This document shows, piece by piece, positions 31,665 to 39,242 of a DNA stretch of 64,000 nucleotides; the stretch's first letter is position 1, and every line of letters begins with the position of its first letter. The notes beneath the pieces were generated by a model. That model searched no databases. It had not been told where the DNA came from and saw only the letters and a list, made by a program, of their open reading frames with translations. Location: NCBI GenBank assembly GCA_016928155.1, contig JAFGLG010000002.1, positions 62,001 to 126,000 of the forward strand, given 5' to 3'. The translations under genes and the position numbers were made by a program. This stretch comes from Candidatus Woesearchaeota archaeon (GTDB lineage: Archaea > Nanobdellota > Nanobdellia > Woesearchaeales > JAFGLG01).

Positions 31665-32642
31665 TCAGCCGCCAGTGCAACCGGCACCTGAACTATCATA
31701 ATCACCATAGCCACCACAACCGCCACCACAACCAGTTTTGCCACAACCTCCAGCCCCGCCGCACCCTATTGATCCTGCTTCAGCAGTATTTGCACTAACT
31801 GCTTTGAGGCCATCCTGGGCAACAGCTCCTGTTGAATCATCAAGGACTGTAGCAGGATACTCGCTGAAAACCTCCAATTGCAGCATCTGCTCTTTTGATG
31901 TCTGAGATGAATCATAAGATACATCAAAATCATTGGGGAAGCTGAATCTGACAGATTCAACTCCGGCCACAGTCTTAAGCTCATTTGAGATAAGAGGGGC
32001 GTGACCAGGGCAGGGTATATCAACACTTATCTTGAGCAGTGAATCAGGTGAACCGGGGATCCCTGCAGATGATGCTGAAGGGGAAGCTATTGAGATATTG
32101 GCCATCAGAGGGAATATCAGGAAAAAGAGCACAATATTTATCCCAACTGTAGAGCCATACATTGAAGCCAAGTACTTCCATTTCTTCCTGACACCCTCAA
32201 AAGAGAGGAGGGAATTCCTCCTCAGATAGAGGGCACTCGAGAGGGTTGCGAAAAGAATCGAAATGCCAATCAGGAAATGGAAAAAGTAACGGTTCATCAG
32301 CAAGGGCTTGAAGAACTGCATCAGCACAGTGACTCCCAGCACAGAACCGATTATGAAAGCTATACAGCCAATGTGCGGGATAAGACCATATCCAAGACCC
32401 TGCCAAAAAGTATGCTTCCTCTTCTCTCCATTTACACCATCAATAGCGTAACCAAGATCCAAGACCTTGCTCTTGATCTCATCCAGACTAATAATATCCT
32501 GGTCATACTTAATATCTGCAGTGCCCTTATCCAAAAATACCTCAATCCTCTGCACACCTTCCAGCTTTATCAGGCGCTTCTCAATAGTCCTGACACAGCT
32601 CTGGCATGTCATACCATCAATCCTAAATGTCTCATCCTTCAT
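31665..32642 (-). CDS. HMA-domain membrane protein with Gly/Cys tail
   Basis: A 325-residue protein with an N-terminal HMA domain (MTCQSC, Cys 13 and 16), a membrane region of four spans (about 90-215), an external domain resembling a second HMA fold with IPCPGHAPLI in place of CxxC, and a C-terminal run of Gly with five Cys (residues 294-325, for example GCGGAGGCGKTGCGGGCGG). It is probably a copper sensor, carrier or insertion factor. ATG 32642 follows GGAGGT; the frame opens 5 codons earlier. It leads the copper operon. I know no family with this exact architecture. Confidence 0.8.
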   Translation of the reverse strand: MKDETFRIDGMTCQSCVRTIEKRLIKLEGVQRIEVFLDKGTADIKYDQDIISLDEIKSKVLDLGYAIDGVNGEKRKHTFWQGLGYGLIPHIGCIAFIIGSVLGVTVLMQFFKPLLMNRYFFHFLIGISILFATLSSALYLRRNSLLSFEGVRKKWKYLASMYGSTVGINIVLFFLIFPLMANISIASPSASSAGIPGSPDSLLKISVDIPCPGHAPLISNELKTVAGVESVRFSFPNDFDVSYDSSQTSKEQMLQLEVFSEYPATVLDDSTGAVAQDGLKAVSANTAEAGSIGCGGAGGCGKTGCGGGCGGYGDYDSSGAGCTGG

Positions 32643-32706
32643 GTCAAAAACCTCCATAATGAGTTTGATGACAATACAAAAGTTGAAACAGCATATTATA
32701 TATTGT

Positions 32707-32722
32707 ATGAAACCAGTTTCAT
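32707..32722. promoter_or_regulatory. Palindrome upstream of the copper operon TATA box
   Basis: ATGAAAC-CA-GTTTCAT, with 7-base arms, lies just upstream (in minus-strand sense) of the TATA element around 32694-32702 that serves the HMA-membrane gene. That position suits an activator site. Confidence 0.4.
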
Positions 32723-32738
32723 TGCCATAAGAACAGAT

Positions 32739-33197
32739 TCAGTGCTTGAGAACAACCACATTGGTCATGCCGCGCCTCTTGCGCTCTATCAGACCTTTAC
32801 CTTCAAGCCTGTCAAGAAGCCTAGTGACCTTGACCTTGCTCATATTAGTCTTCTCGACCAGGTCTGACTGGAAAATGGTGCCATCAGAAGATGCCAGGGC
32901 AGCCATGATGAGCTTCTCATCATTGCTGAGATCCTTTGGAAGGGCTTTCCGGGGCTTTTTATCGAATGATTCCTTGTCACCCCATAACACCAGATAGATA
33001 CCTCCGATAATAACAAAGACCATGATCACAATACCTATATTTGTCTGGACATCAAGGGTCTGCCACATGGGACATTCTGATCCATGGGTACAGGATGCAT
33101 TGACAATATCAGTCAAGGCCCTGTTGAATAGGTATACAATAAATCCTATCAAAACTGCAATGCCTATAATCAACAATCCCACTGTGCGGTTCTTCAT
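32739..33197 (-). CDS. Membrane-bound winged-helix regulator, putative metal sensor
   Basis: A 152-residue protein with two membrane spans (about 5-24 and 53-72) joined by an external loop holding Cys 36, His 38, Cys 42 and Met 44, and a cytoplasmic winged helix (EKLIMAALASSDGTIFQSDL, then TNMSKVKVTRLLDRLEGKGL). The loop ligands fit Cu(I) sensing. It lies 96 bases upstream of the copper operon on the same strand and is divergent from superoxide dismutase. ATG 33197 is the first after a TATA-like TTTATAAATAA; the frame to 33404 crosses that promoter. Confidence 0.8.
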   Translation of the reverse strand: MKNRTVGLLIIGIAVLIGFIVYLFNRALTDIVNASCTHGSECPMWQTLDVQTNIGIVIMVFVIIGGIYLVLWGDKESFDKKPRKALPKDLSNDEKLIMAALASSDGTIFQSDLVEKTNMSKVKVTRLLDRLEGKGLIERKRRGMTNVVVLKH

Positions 33198-33202
33198 TTT
33201 AC

Positions 33203-33216
33203 TTAACAATAGTTTA
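33203..33216. promoter_or_regulatory. Degenerate TTAACAATTGTTAA site at the regulator promoter
   Basis: TTAACAATAGTTTA lies at the expected transcription start of the membrane-bound regulator gene, and is a degenerate copy of the perfect palindrome near superoxide dismutase. Confidence 0.45.
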
Positions 33217-33277
33217 TTATTTATAAATGTTTCCATATGCACGGCCTTGAAAAGGGAAATCCATTTATACCAGGATA

Positions 33278-33295
33278 TATTAACAATTGTTAATA
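33278..33295. promoter_or_regulatory. Perfect 18-base palindrome in the sod promoter
   Basis: TATTAACAATTGTTAATA lies between the TATA-like TTTATACC (33264-33271) and the superoxide dismutase ATG, at the predicted transcription start. Binding there would block RNA polymerase, so it is a likely repressor site. Confidence 0.55.
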
Positions 33296-33319
33296 AATCC
33301 ATGAAAGGGGGTGAATGAG

Positions 33320-33922
33320 ATGCATGAACTGCCAAAACTGGATTATGGATATGATGCACTTGAGCCGCATATCGATGAAAAGACAATGAGGATCCACCAC
33401 ACAAAGCACCATCAGGGATATGTAGACAAATTGAATGAAGCAGTCAAAGGCACAGAGTTCGAGAGCATGACTGCAGAAGGGCTGCTGATGCACCTGGAAA
33501 AGGTGCCGGAGAGGATCAGGACTGCTGTAAGAAACAATGGAGGGGGGCATTATAACCACTCCCTTTTTTGGAAAGTGATAGGACCTGACTGTGGGGGAAA
33601 ACCCGGCGGAAAGCTAGGAGACGACATCCAGAAGAAATGGGGAAGCTTCGAGAAATTCAAAGAAGAATTCTCAAATGCAGCAGCAATAATATTCGGCAGC
33701 GGATGGGCGTGGTTAGTTGCGGACAAAGGGAAACTCGAGATAACCATCACAGCAAACCAAGACAGTCCTATAAGCAAGGGAAAGATGCCTCTCATAGGGT
33801 TAGATATCTGGGAGCACGCATACTACCTCAGATATCAGAACAAGAGGCCGGAGTATATCAAAGCCTGGTGGAATATGGTTGATTGGAAGCGAGCAGATGA
33901 AAGATATAGAAGGGCTTTATAA
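33320..33922 (+). CDS. sod: Fe/Mn superoxide dismutase
   Basis: A 200-residue enzyme converting superoxide to oxygen and hydrogen peroxide. Metal ligands are visible in [21 protein letters not shown], and [12 protein letters not shown], and FGSGWAWL is typical of the family. Metal choice between Fe and Mn cannot be settled by eye. ATG 33320 was preferred over GTG 33311 because GGGGGTGA precedes it with better spacing. Its promoter is divergent from the putative copper regulator and carries a palindromic site, which links oxidative stress to copper handling here. Confidence 0.95.
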   Translation: MHELPKLDYGYDALEPHIDEKTMRIHHTKHHQGYVDKLNEAVKGTEFESMTAEGLLMHLEKVPERIRTAVRNNGGGHYNHSLFWKVIGPDCGGKPGGKLGDDIQKKWGSFEKFKEEFSNAAAIIFGSGWAWLVADKGKLEITITANQDSPISKGKMPLIGLDIWEHAYYLRYQNKRPEYIKAWWNMVDWKRADERYRRAL

Positions 33923-33961
33923 ACCACAATATATAAAAGGGGCGAGCTTTCACTTTAAGGC

Positions 33962-34996
33962 ATGCTGAATGATGAAACAAGAAAGGAGCTTGAAAAGCAG
34001 CAATACCGCCTTGTAGGGAACCACAGCGCTGTGAAGATATGTGGCTGGACAAAGAAGATGATAAAAGGGGAAGGATGCTGCTACAAGGAGAGATTCTACG
34101 GCATAATGAGCAACCAGTGCCTGCAGATGACCACAGCATTATCATGCGCCAACAGATGCCAATTCTGCTGGAGAGGATACAAAGCACCAGTATCAATAAA
34201 ATGGGAAGGACCTATAGATGAACCCAACACCATCATTGATGGATGCATGGAAGAGCATCACGACCTGCTCGCAGGACTGAAAGGATACAAGAAGGTGAAT
34301 ATGGGAGCTTATGAGAGATCCAAAAATATCAGGCATGTCGCCCTGTCCTTGACCGGAGAGCCGATAATATACCCGAAGATCAATGAGATAATATCAGAAT
34401 TCCACAGACGCAAGATATCGACATTCCTCGTGACAAACGCACAATACCATGAAGAGATAAACAACCTGGGACCTGTGACACAGCTCTACCTGAGCATCGG
34501 GGCGCCGAACAAGGAACTCCTGAAAGAGATCGAAAAGCCGCTGTTCCCTGACTATTGGGAGAGACTGCACAAAAGCCTTGAAAATCTGGCCAAAAAAAAG
34601 CACAGGACATGCATAAGGCTCACGATGGTAAAGGACATGAACATGACAGAACCGCAAGGATATGCAGAGCTGATAAAGAAAGGGGACCCTGACTTTGTAG
34701 AGGCCAAGGCATACATGTTTGTCGGAGCGTCAAGGCAGAGGCTGAAGCTCGAGAACATGCCATACCATCATGAGGTCATGGAATTCACCAAGAAGCTGAT
34801 CGAATACCTGCCGGATTATGAGATAGCATCAGAGCATGAGCCATCAAGGGTCGTGTGCCTGGCAAAGAAAAAATTTAAGAAGGATGGCAGATGGCACACG
34901 TGGATAGACTTCAAGAGGTTCTTCCATCTTATTGAAGCAGGAGAAGAAGCCGCAGATTACAACAGACTGATGCCAGAGGCATTCGAATATGTATGA
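33962..34996 (+). CDS. taw1: tRNA 4-demethylwyosine synthase
   Basis: A 344-residue radical SAM enzyme building the tricyclic base of wyosine at position 37 of tRNA-Phe from N1-methylguanosine and pyruvate. The radical SAM cysteines are 62, 66 and 69 (CANRCQFC); a second cluster is expected from Cys 27, Cys 39 or 40 and Cys 53. VALSLTGEPIIYPKINEII and LVTNAQYHEEI are family motifs. It overlaps the Dph2 N-terminal gene by 8 bases, pairing two archaeal translation-related radical enzymes. Confidence 0.95.
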   Translation: MLNDETRKELEKQQYRLVGNHSAVKICGWTKKMIKGEGCCYKERFYGIMSNQCLQMTTALSCANRCQFCWRGYKAPVSIKWEGPIDEPNTIIDGCMEEHHDLLAGLKGYKKVNMGAYERSKNIRHVALSLTGEPIIYPKINEIISEFHRRKISTFLVTNAQYHEEINNLGPVTQLYLSIGAPNKELLKEIEKPLFPDYWERLHKSLENLAKKKHRTCIRLTMVKDMNMTEPQGYAELIKKGDPDFVEAKAYMFVGASRQRLKLENMPYHHEVMEFTKKLIEYLPDYEIASEHEPSRVVCLAKKKFKKDGRWHTWIDFKRFFHLIEAGEEAADYNRLMPEAFEYV

Positions 34997-35246
34997 TCTT
35001 GAGATCAACAGGCTGAAAGAGGAGATCAGGAAAAGGAATGCGAAGAGAGTGCTGCTGCAGCTGCCTGACGGGCTCAAGCCAAAGGCGAAGGAGATAGTCG
35101 ATGAGCTGCAGAAATATTCAGCGGTCGAAGTGTTTGTGTGGCTAGGGAGCTGCTATGGCGGATGCGACATACCAGATGTAAAAGCCCTGGGTGTCGACCT
35201 GATAGTGCAATACGGCCACAGTATATTCCATAAGGAGGAATGGTGA
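34989..35246 (+). CDS. dph2: Diphthamide synthase Dph2, N-terminal piece
   Basis: An 85-residue frame equal to the first domain of archaeal Dph2, with LLQLPDGLKPKAKEIVDEL and the first cluster cysteine in LGSCYGGCDIPDVKALGVD. Archaeal Dph2 is normally one protein of about 330-340 residues with a non-canonical radical SAM 4Fe-4S cluster that adds the 3-amino-3-carboxypropyl group to EF2. This piece stops at TGA 35244-35246, which overlaps the start of the next frame. The two frames together cover the complete protein. Confidence 0.88.
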   Translation: MYDLEINRLKEEIRKRNAKRVLLQLPDGLKPKAKEIVDELQKYSAVEVFVWLGSCYGGCDIPDVKALGVDLIVQYGHSIFHKEEW

Positions 35247-35980
35247 TGGGCATAATCTTCATGGATGCAAAGTGGGACAAGGAGATCAAGCTAGGGGAAG
35301 AAGTGATTGAATACCTCGAAGAGTATGCAAACTCAGTGGCGCTGTTCGCTTCAGTGCAGTTCCTGAACCTTGACACTGTGAAGCAGCAGCTGCGCTCCCG
35401 GGGGATAGAGATAAGGACAACAAAAGCAAAAAGGACAGATGAAGAAGAGCAGATACTAGGATGCGACTGCTACCCTGATTCATTTGCAAAAGGCATAATC
35501 CCAGAAGCTGATGCAATCCTCTATATAGGGGACGGCATGTTCCACCCCCAGGCGCTACTGCTAGCACAGATGCATACAGATAAGAAAAAAGAGATAATCA
35601 CATGGAATCCTGCAGCAGAGAAGATGAGGATAATCAAGCCTCTGGAAGTCAAGAAAAATCTTGCAAAATACAAGGCGAACGTAATGAGATTCATGTCTGC
35701 AAAGAACATCGGCATCATGGTGACGACAAAACCGGGCCAGCAGTTCCTGGAGAAAGCGATAGAGCTCAAGGATGGCATCGCTGCCAAAGGAAAGAAAGCA
35801 TACATATTCCTGGATGATTCAGTAAGCCTTAATCAGACAGAGAACTTCAACTTCATAGAGTGCTGGGTCAACACAGCATGTCCCAGGATAGGTCTTGACG
35901 ACATACTGCATCTTGAAAGGCCTATGATAAACATCAAAGAAGCCTTTGAGCCAGAGAAAGCACTGGAGCAGATAAAATGA
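35246..35980 (+). CDS. dph2: Diphthamide synthase Dph2, C-terminal piece
   Basis: A 244-residue frame holding domains two and three of Dph2, with the second cluster cysteine in QILGCDCYPD and the third in VNTACPRIGLDD. It has its own ribosome site (AAGGAGG, 35232-35238) and starts at ATG 35246 (or 35240), one base into the upstream TGA. A real two-subunit enzyme is likely because all three Cys are kept and the ribosome site is good; a frameshift or an assembly error by one base is the alternative. Confidence 0.87.
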   Translation: MGIIFMDAKWDKEIKLGEEVIEYLEEYANSVALFASVQFLNLDTVKQQLRSRGIEIRTTKAKRTDEEEQILGCDCYPDSFAKGIIPEADAILYIGDGMFHPQALLLAQMHTDKKKEIITWNPAAEKMRIIKPLEVKKNLAKYKANVMRFMSAKNIGIMVTTKPGQQFLEKAIELKDGIAAKGKKAYIFLDDSVSLNQTENFNFIECWVNTACPRIGLDDILHLERPMINIKEAFEPEKALEQIK

Positions 35981-37053
35981 ACAGGATGCTTGAATTCATA
36001 ATATTCTTCAGCTTCTTCCTGGGGGTCTATGCTGCAATGAACTATTATGCCTATCTAAGGCTTGACATCATACTCGGAAGCAGACCCTGGCTCATGCCAT
36101 TGATCATATTATTGGGGCTGAGCTTCCCATTGCTCAGCGTGACCGAGCGGTTCATGCATCATAATACAGTGAGATATGCTTACATAATGTCCACAATATA
36201 CCTAGGGGTATTGTTCTTCATGATAGTGGCATTCGCATTATTGGATCTTGCCCATCTGGGTTCACTCATAGCAAAATCAAGCTTCAACTACCAACTAATC
36301 GGCCTGATAGCCCTGATAATAGTGATACTGGTGTCAGGATATTCAATGTTCAATGCCACACAGCTGAACATCAAGAAAATAAGCGTGCCAGGGGATGATG
36401 AGCTGAAGATAGTGCAGCTATCAGACATACATGTCGGCACAATACACACATCAAGATACCTGAAGAAGATTGTCAGAATCTCGAATGAACAAGAACCTGA
36501 TATTGTGGCAATAACAGGAGACCTGTTCGACGGAAGCGACGGAGTCAATAAGGAACTGATAATGCCCCTGAAAGACCTGAAGGCACGCCTTGGAGTGTAC
36601 TTTGTGACTGGAAACCATGAGACCTACCTTGAGACAGACAAGATAGTGGAAATGGTGAGATCACTGAATGTGACAGTACTCAGGAATGAGATGACAGAAG
36701 CCGGCGGGGTGCAGATCATAGGGATAGACAACCCTACAAATGACCTCAAGAACAACATCCATCATCTCAAGAATATGGATATAGACAAGAAAAAGACCAC
36801 AATACTGCTATATCATACGCCGATAGGGGTGAAAGAGGCATCAGAAGCAGGAGTTGACCTGATGCTCTCCGGCCACACGCACAATGGCCAGATATGGCCA
36901 TTCGACATCATGGTGAGGCTGTTCTTCAGATATGTGAAAGGCCTGTATGAGGTCGGGGACATGCACCTCTATCTCTCTCCGGGGGCAGGGACTTGGGGAC
37001 CGCCGATGAGACTTGGATCAAGATCAGAGATATCCGTCATAGAGATGAAATAG
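35977..37053 (+). CDS. Membrane-anchored metallophosphoesterase
   Basis: A 358-residue protein with four N-terminal membrane spans (to about residue 120) and a cytoplasmic or external calcineurin-like domain: LSDIHVGT, ITGDLFDGSD, VTGNHETY, LYHTP and SGHTHNGQIWP. The group includes YaeI-like UDP-diacylglucosamine and phospholipid phosphoesterases, but the substrate is unknown in archaea. It starts at an ATGA overlap with Dph2, so it is translated with it. Confidence 0.88.
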   Translation: MNRMLEFIIFFSFFLGVYAAMNYYAYLRLDIILGSRPWLMPLIILLGLSFPLLSVTERFMHHNTVRYAYIMSTIYLGVLFFMIVAFALLDLAHLGSLIAKSSFNYQLIGLIALIIVILVSGYSMFNATQLNIKKISVPGDDELKIVQLSDIHVGTIHTSRYLKKIVRISNEQEPDIVAITGDLFDGSDGVNKELIMPLKDLKARLGVYFVTGNHETYLETDKIVEMVRSLNVTVLRNEMTEAGGVQIIGIDNPTNDLKNNIHHLKNMDIDKKKTTILLYHTPIGVKEASEAGVDLMLSGHTHNGQIWPFDIMVRLFFRYVKGLYEVGDMHLYLSPGAGTWGPPMRLGSRSEISVIEMK

Positions 37054-37077
37054 AGAAAAATAGAGAAAATAAATGTC

Positions 37078-37503
37078 TTACTGCAATTCTCCGATATAGA
37101 ATTCATCAAGCTTCAGAAGAGCCTTGCCAGAATGGGGCTGACCATCACCGGGCTTTGCCTCGAAAAGCGTGGTCGCATCAGTCCCGCAGCCTTCAAGGAT
37201 AGCATCCCCTCCAGGATGAGCACCGCTTGAGATGAAACCAGTTACATCAAATACCTCACCATTGACAGCCATCCAGCAATCATCAGCAGAATCGTGCTCT
37301 GCAATCTGATACATAGCAATCCCTCCAATGACCATCGCAGGGTCAAGACCTGACTCGTTGTCAGGATAAAAAGTAGTCTTCAGCTCCTGCTTCTTATCCT
37401 TGGCAGGGTCAGAAATATCCTGAGCTGTATTCTCATCAGGCAATCCCGCAGGAGAACATGCAACAATGAAAATCAAGAATATCAGCAAAGCAACATACCG
37501 CAT
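37078..37503 (-). CDS. Cytochrome b5-like heme-binding lipoprotein
   Basis: A 141-residue secreted lipoprotein with a lipobox ending FIVAC at about residue 16, a Ser/Asp-rich linker and a cytochrome b5 heme domain: DCWMAVNGEVFDVTGFISSG, AHPGGD with the first axial His, and QPHSGKAL with the second. It would sit on the outer face of the membrane and carry electrons or bind heme. The ATG at 37503 lies one base after the stop of the Cys-rich HTH gene, so the two are coexpressed. Confidence 0.85.
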   Translation of the reverse strand: MRYVALLIFLIFIVACSPAGLPDENTAQDISDPAKDKKQELKTTFYPDNESGLDPAMVIGGIAMYQIAEHDSADDCWMAVNGEVFDVTGFISSGAHPGGDAILEGCGTDATTLFEAKPGDGQPHSGKALLKLDEFYIGELQ

Positions 37504-37504
37504 A

Positions 37505-37873
37505 TCAACCACCCAGGCATATCCTGCAATTCTTAGGCAAGGACTTATCATGCTTCCTATGGATGCAGCACAAAGTCTTTGAGCCCCTGAAACTGGCACA
37601 CAGATCATAGATGAGCTTCATCACATTCTTCCCATCATCAATGATGCTGCGGGCTGTCTTCCTTATCCTATCTTTCTCGGCAATCGTAAAATTAATCTCC
37701 GCGCCCCTTTTGTCCTTCAGATACTGCGAGACAGCAGCCTCTGTGATGCCAAGCAATCGGGCTGCGTCCTTCTGCTTGAGCTGGAAATCATGCACAAATG
37801 ACTTGGCAAGGGCTTTCCTGATAGAAGGAAGAAGATACCAGACTTCAATCTCCTGAGGCATGACATGAGTCAT
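37505..37873 (-). CDS. Cys-rich HTH regulator (COG2522-like)
   Basis: A 122-residue protein starting MTHVMPQEIEVWYLLPSIRK, as in the archaeal COG2522 regulator family, with an HTH (KQKDAARLLGITEAAVSQYL) and a C-terminal metal-site candidate made of Cys 92, 102, 103, His 105, 108, Cys 116 and 119. An Fe-S cluster or heme could be sensed there. It is cotranslated with the cytochrome b5 lipoprotein. The ATG at 37873 fits the family; the frame to 37951 would pass the AT-rich promoter. Confidence 0.8.
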   Translation of the reverse strand: MTHVMPQEIEVWYLLPSIRKALAKSFVHDFQLKQKDAARLLGITEAAVSQYLKDKRGAEINFTIAEKDRIRKTARSIIDDGKNVMKLIYDLCASFRGSKTLCCIHRKHDKSLPKNCRICLGG

Positions 37874-38003
37874 TTTACAATCGTTAAGTATGAGGTCATT
37901 TAAATAATTTACCATAGTTAAGCAACATATTTTACAATATTCAGGCAGCATATGCGCCTACGGAGGAGGAAAATTTTTATAGACATATACAATCCAGTGA
38001 AAC

Positions 38004-39242
38004 ATGCTAAAAATAAAAGATATTAAGTTCATAGAGCAGGATGGAAAAGTGAAAGTGACAGTGTATAACCTGTTCTACAAAGAATTCAACAAAGAAGAGC
38101 TGGATGAGATAGGTGATTACCAAATAAAAGAGAACAGGATAAGCATAGGAAATCTTGATGATGATGCAGCCTCGAAAAGATTCATGCGATTCTTCCGCAG
38201 GCATAAGACAGAACTTCAGTTTTCTCTGAATGGGAATAAAGCAGTATATGTCGATGAGGATCTTGGCTTGCCTTTGATTGGACTTAATTTCCTGGGCATT
38301 GTTGACAAGGGAAGCGAGATGATAGAGGTCAAGCCCATCACGAACTGCAATGCAGACTGCAGTTTTTGCTCAGTGAATGAAGGCTGTTCCTCCAATAAGC
38401 AAGCTGATTTTGTTGTTGATGTTGATTATCTGATTGCTGAGACTGTCAAGCTGCTTGAATTCAAGGGAACACCGGTGAGCATATGGATAAACCCCCACGG
38501 AGAGCCCACACTATATGCAAAACTGGCGCTTTATTGCGATGAGATGCTCTCACATGAGCTTGTCTCTGATATACACATCGTGACAAATGGAGTATTGTTC
38601 AACTCTCCGCTGACAGACTGCTTATCTGACATTGCAGAGAGATACGGCAAAGAGATAAAGATCTCGGTTTCTATGTCAGGTGTCGGTGTGGAGAGACAGG
38701 AGAAGAGCAAGCATAACAAGAACGGCTTCATGACATCAAAACTGATGATGGGCTCTGGCTATAATATTGATGTGGTCCTCAAGAATCTCAATTATGCAAA
38801 GGAAAGGCTTCCGGTCATGATAACACCAGTATGGGTCAATGGGATGAATGATGACGACATCAAGAAACTTGCGCTGTTAGGCAAGAAACTCGGCCTTGAG
38901 GTGTCTATCCAGAAATTCTGCAAGAACAAACGCGGCAGGAATCCTGCTCCGGAGATCAGCTGGGATGAATTCTTTGAAAACATGAAAAAGCTTGAGGAGG
39001 AGACTGGAGTCAAGCTCTTGAAGCCTCTTGGCAAAATAAAGGAGACAAAAGAGCTCCCGATGGTCTGCAGGAAAGGTGATAAGGTGCAGGTGCAGGTCCT
39101 GTGCGGGGGGAGATATCTGAATGAGAGAATCGGTGCTCTTGATGGGAGAGCCATCTCTTTGATCGGATGTTCAAAAGACAAAGGGACAATTAAGGCAACA
39201 ATACTGCAGGCAAAGCATAATCTCTATCTAGGGAAGTGCTAG
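38004..39242 (+). CDS. Radical SAM protein (COG2100-like)
   Basis: A 412-residue archaeal radical SAM protein of unknown reaction. After an N-terminal 110 residues that may be an independent fold, the cluster motif CNADCSFC (Cys near 115, 119 and 122) is followed by SVNEGCSSNK, which matches the COG2100 group, then SIWINPHGEPTLY and HIVTNGV. Further cysteines lie near 308, 353 and 366, and the C-terminal part resembles a small beta domain. Its 3' end overlaps convergent aIF5B by 4 bases. No partner gene suggests the substrate. Confidence 0.83.
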   Translation: MLKIKDIKFIEQDGKVKVTVYNLFYKEFNKEELDEIGDYQIKENRISIGNLDDDAASKRFMRFFRRHKTELQFSLNGNKAVYVDEDLGLPLIGLNFLGIVDKGSEMIEVKPITNCNADCSFCSVNEGCSSNKQADFVVDVDYLIAETVKLLEFKGTPVSIWINPHGEPTLYAKLALYCDEMLSHELVSDIHIVTNGVLFNSPLTDCLSDIAERYGKEIKISVSMSGVGVERQEKSKHNKNGFMTSKLMMGSGYNIDVVLKNLNYAKERLPVMITPVWVNGMNDDDIKKLALLGKKLGLEVSIQKFCKNKRGRNPAPEISWDEFFENMKKLEEETGVKLLKPLGKIKETKELPMVCRKGDKVQVQVLCGGRYLNERIGALDGRAISLIGCSKDKGTIKATILQAKHNLYLGKC

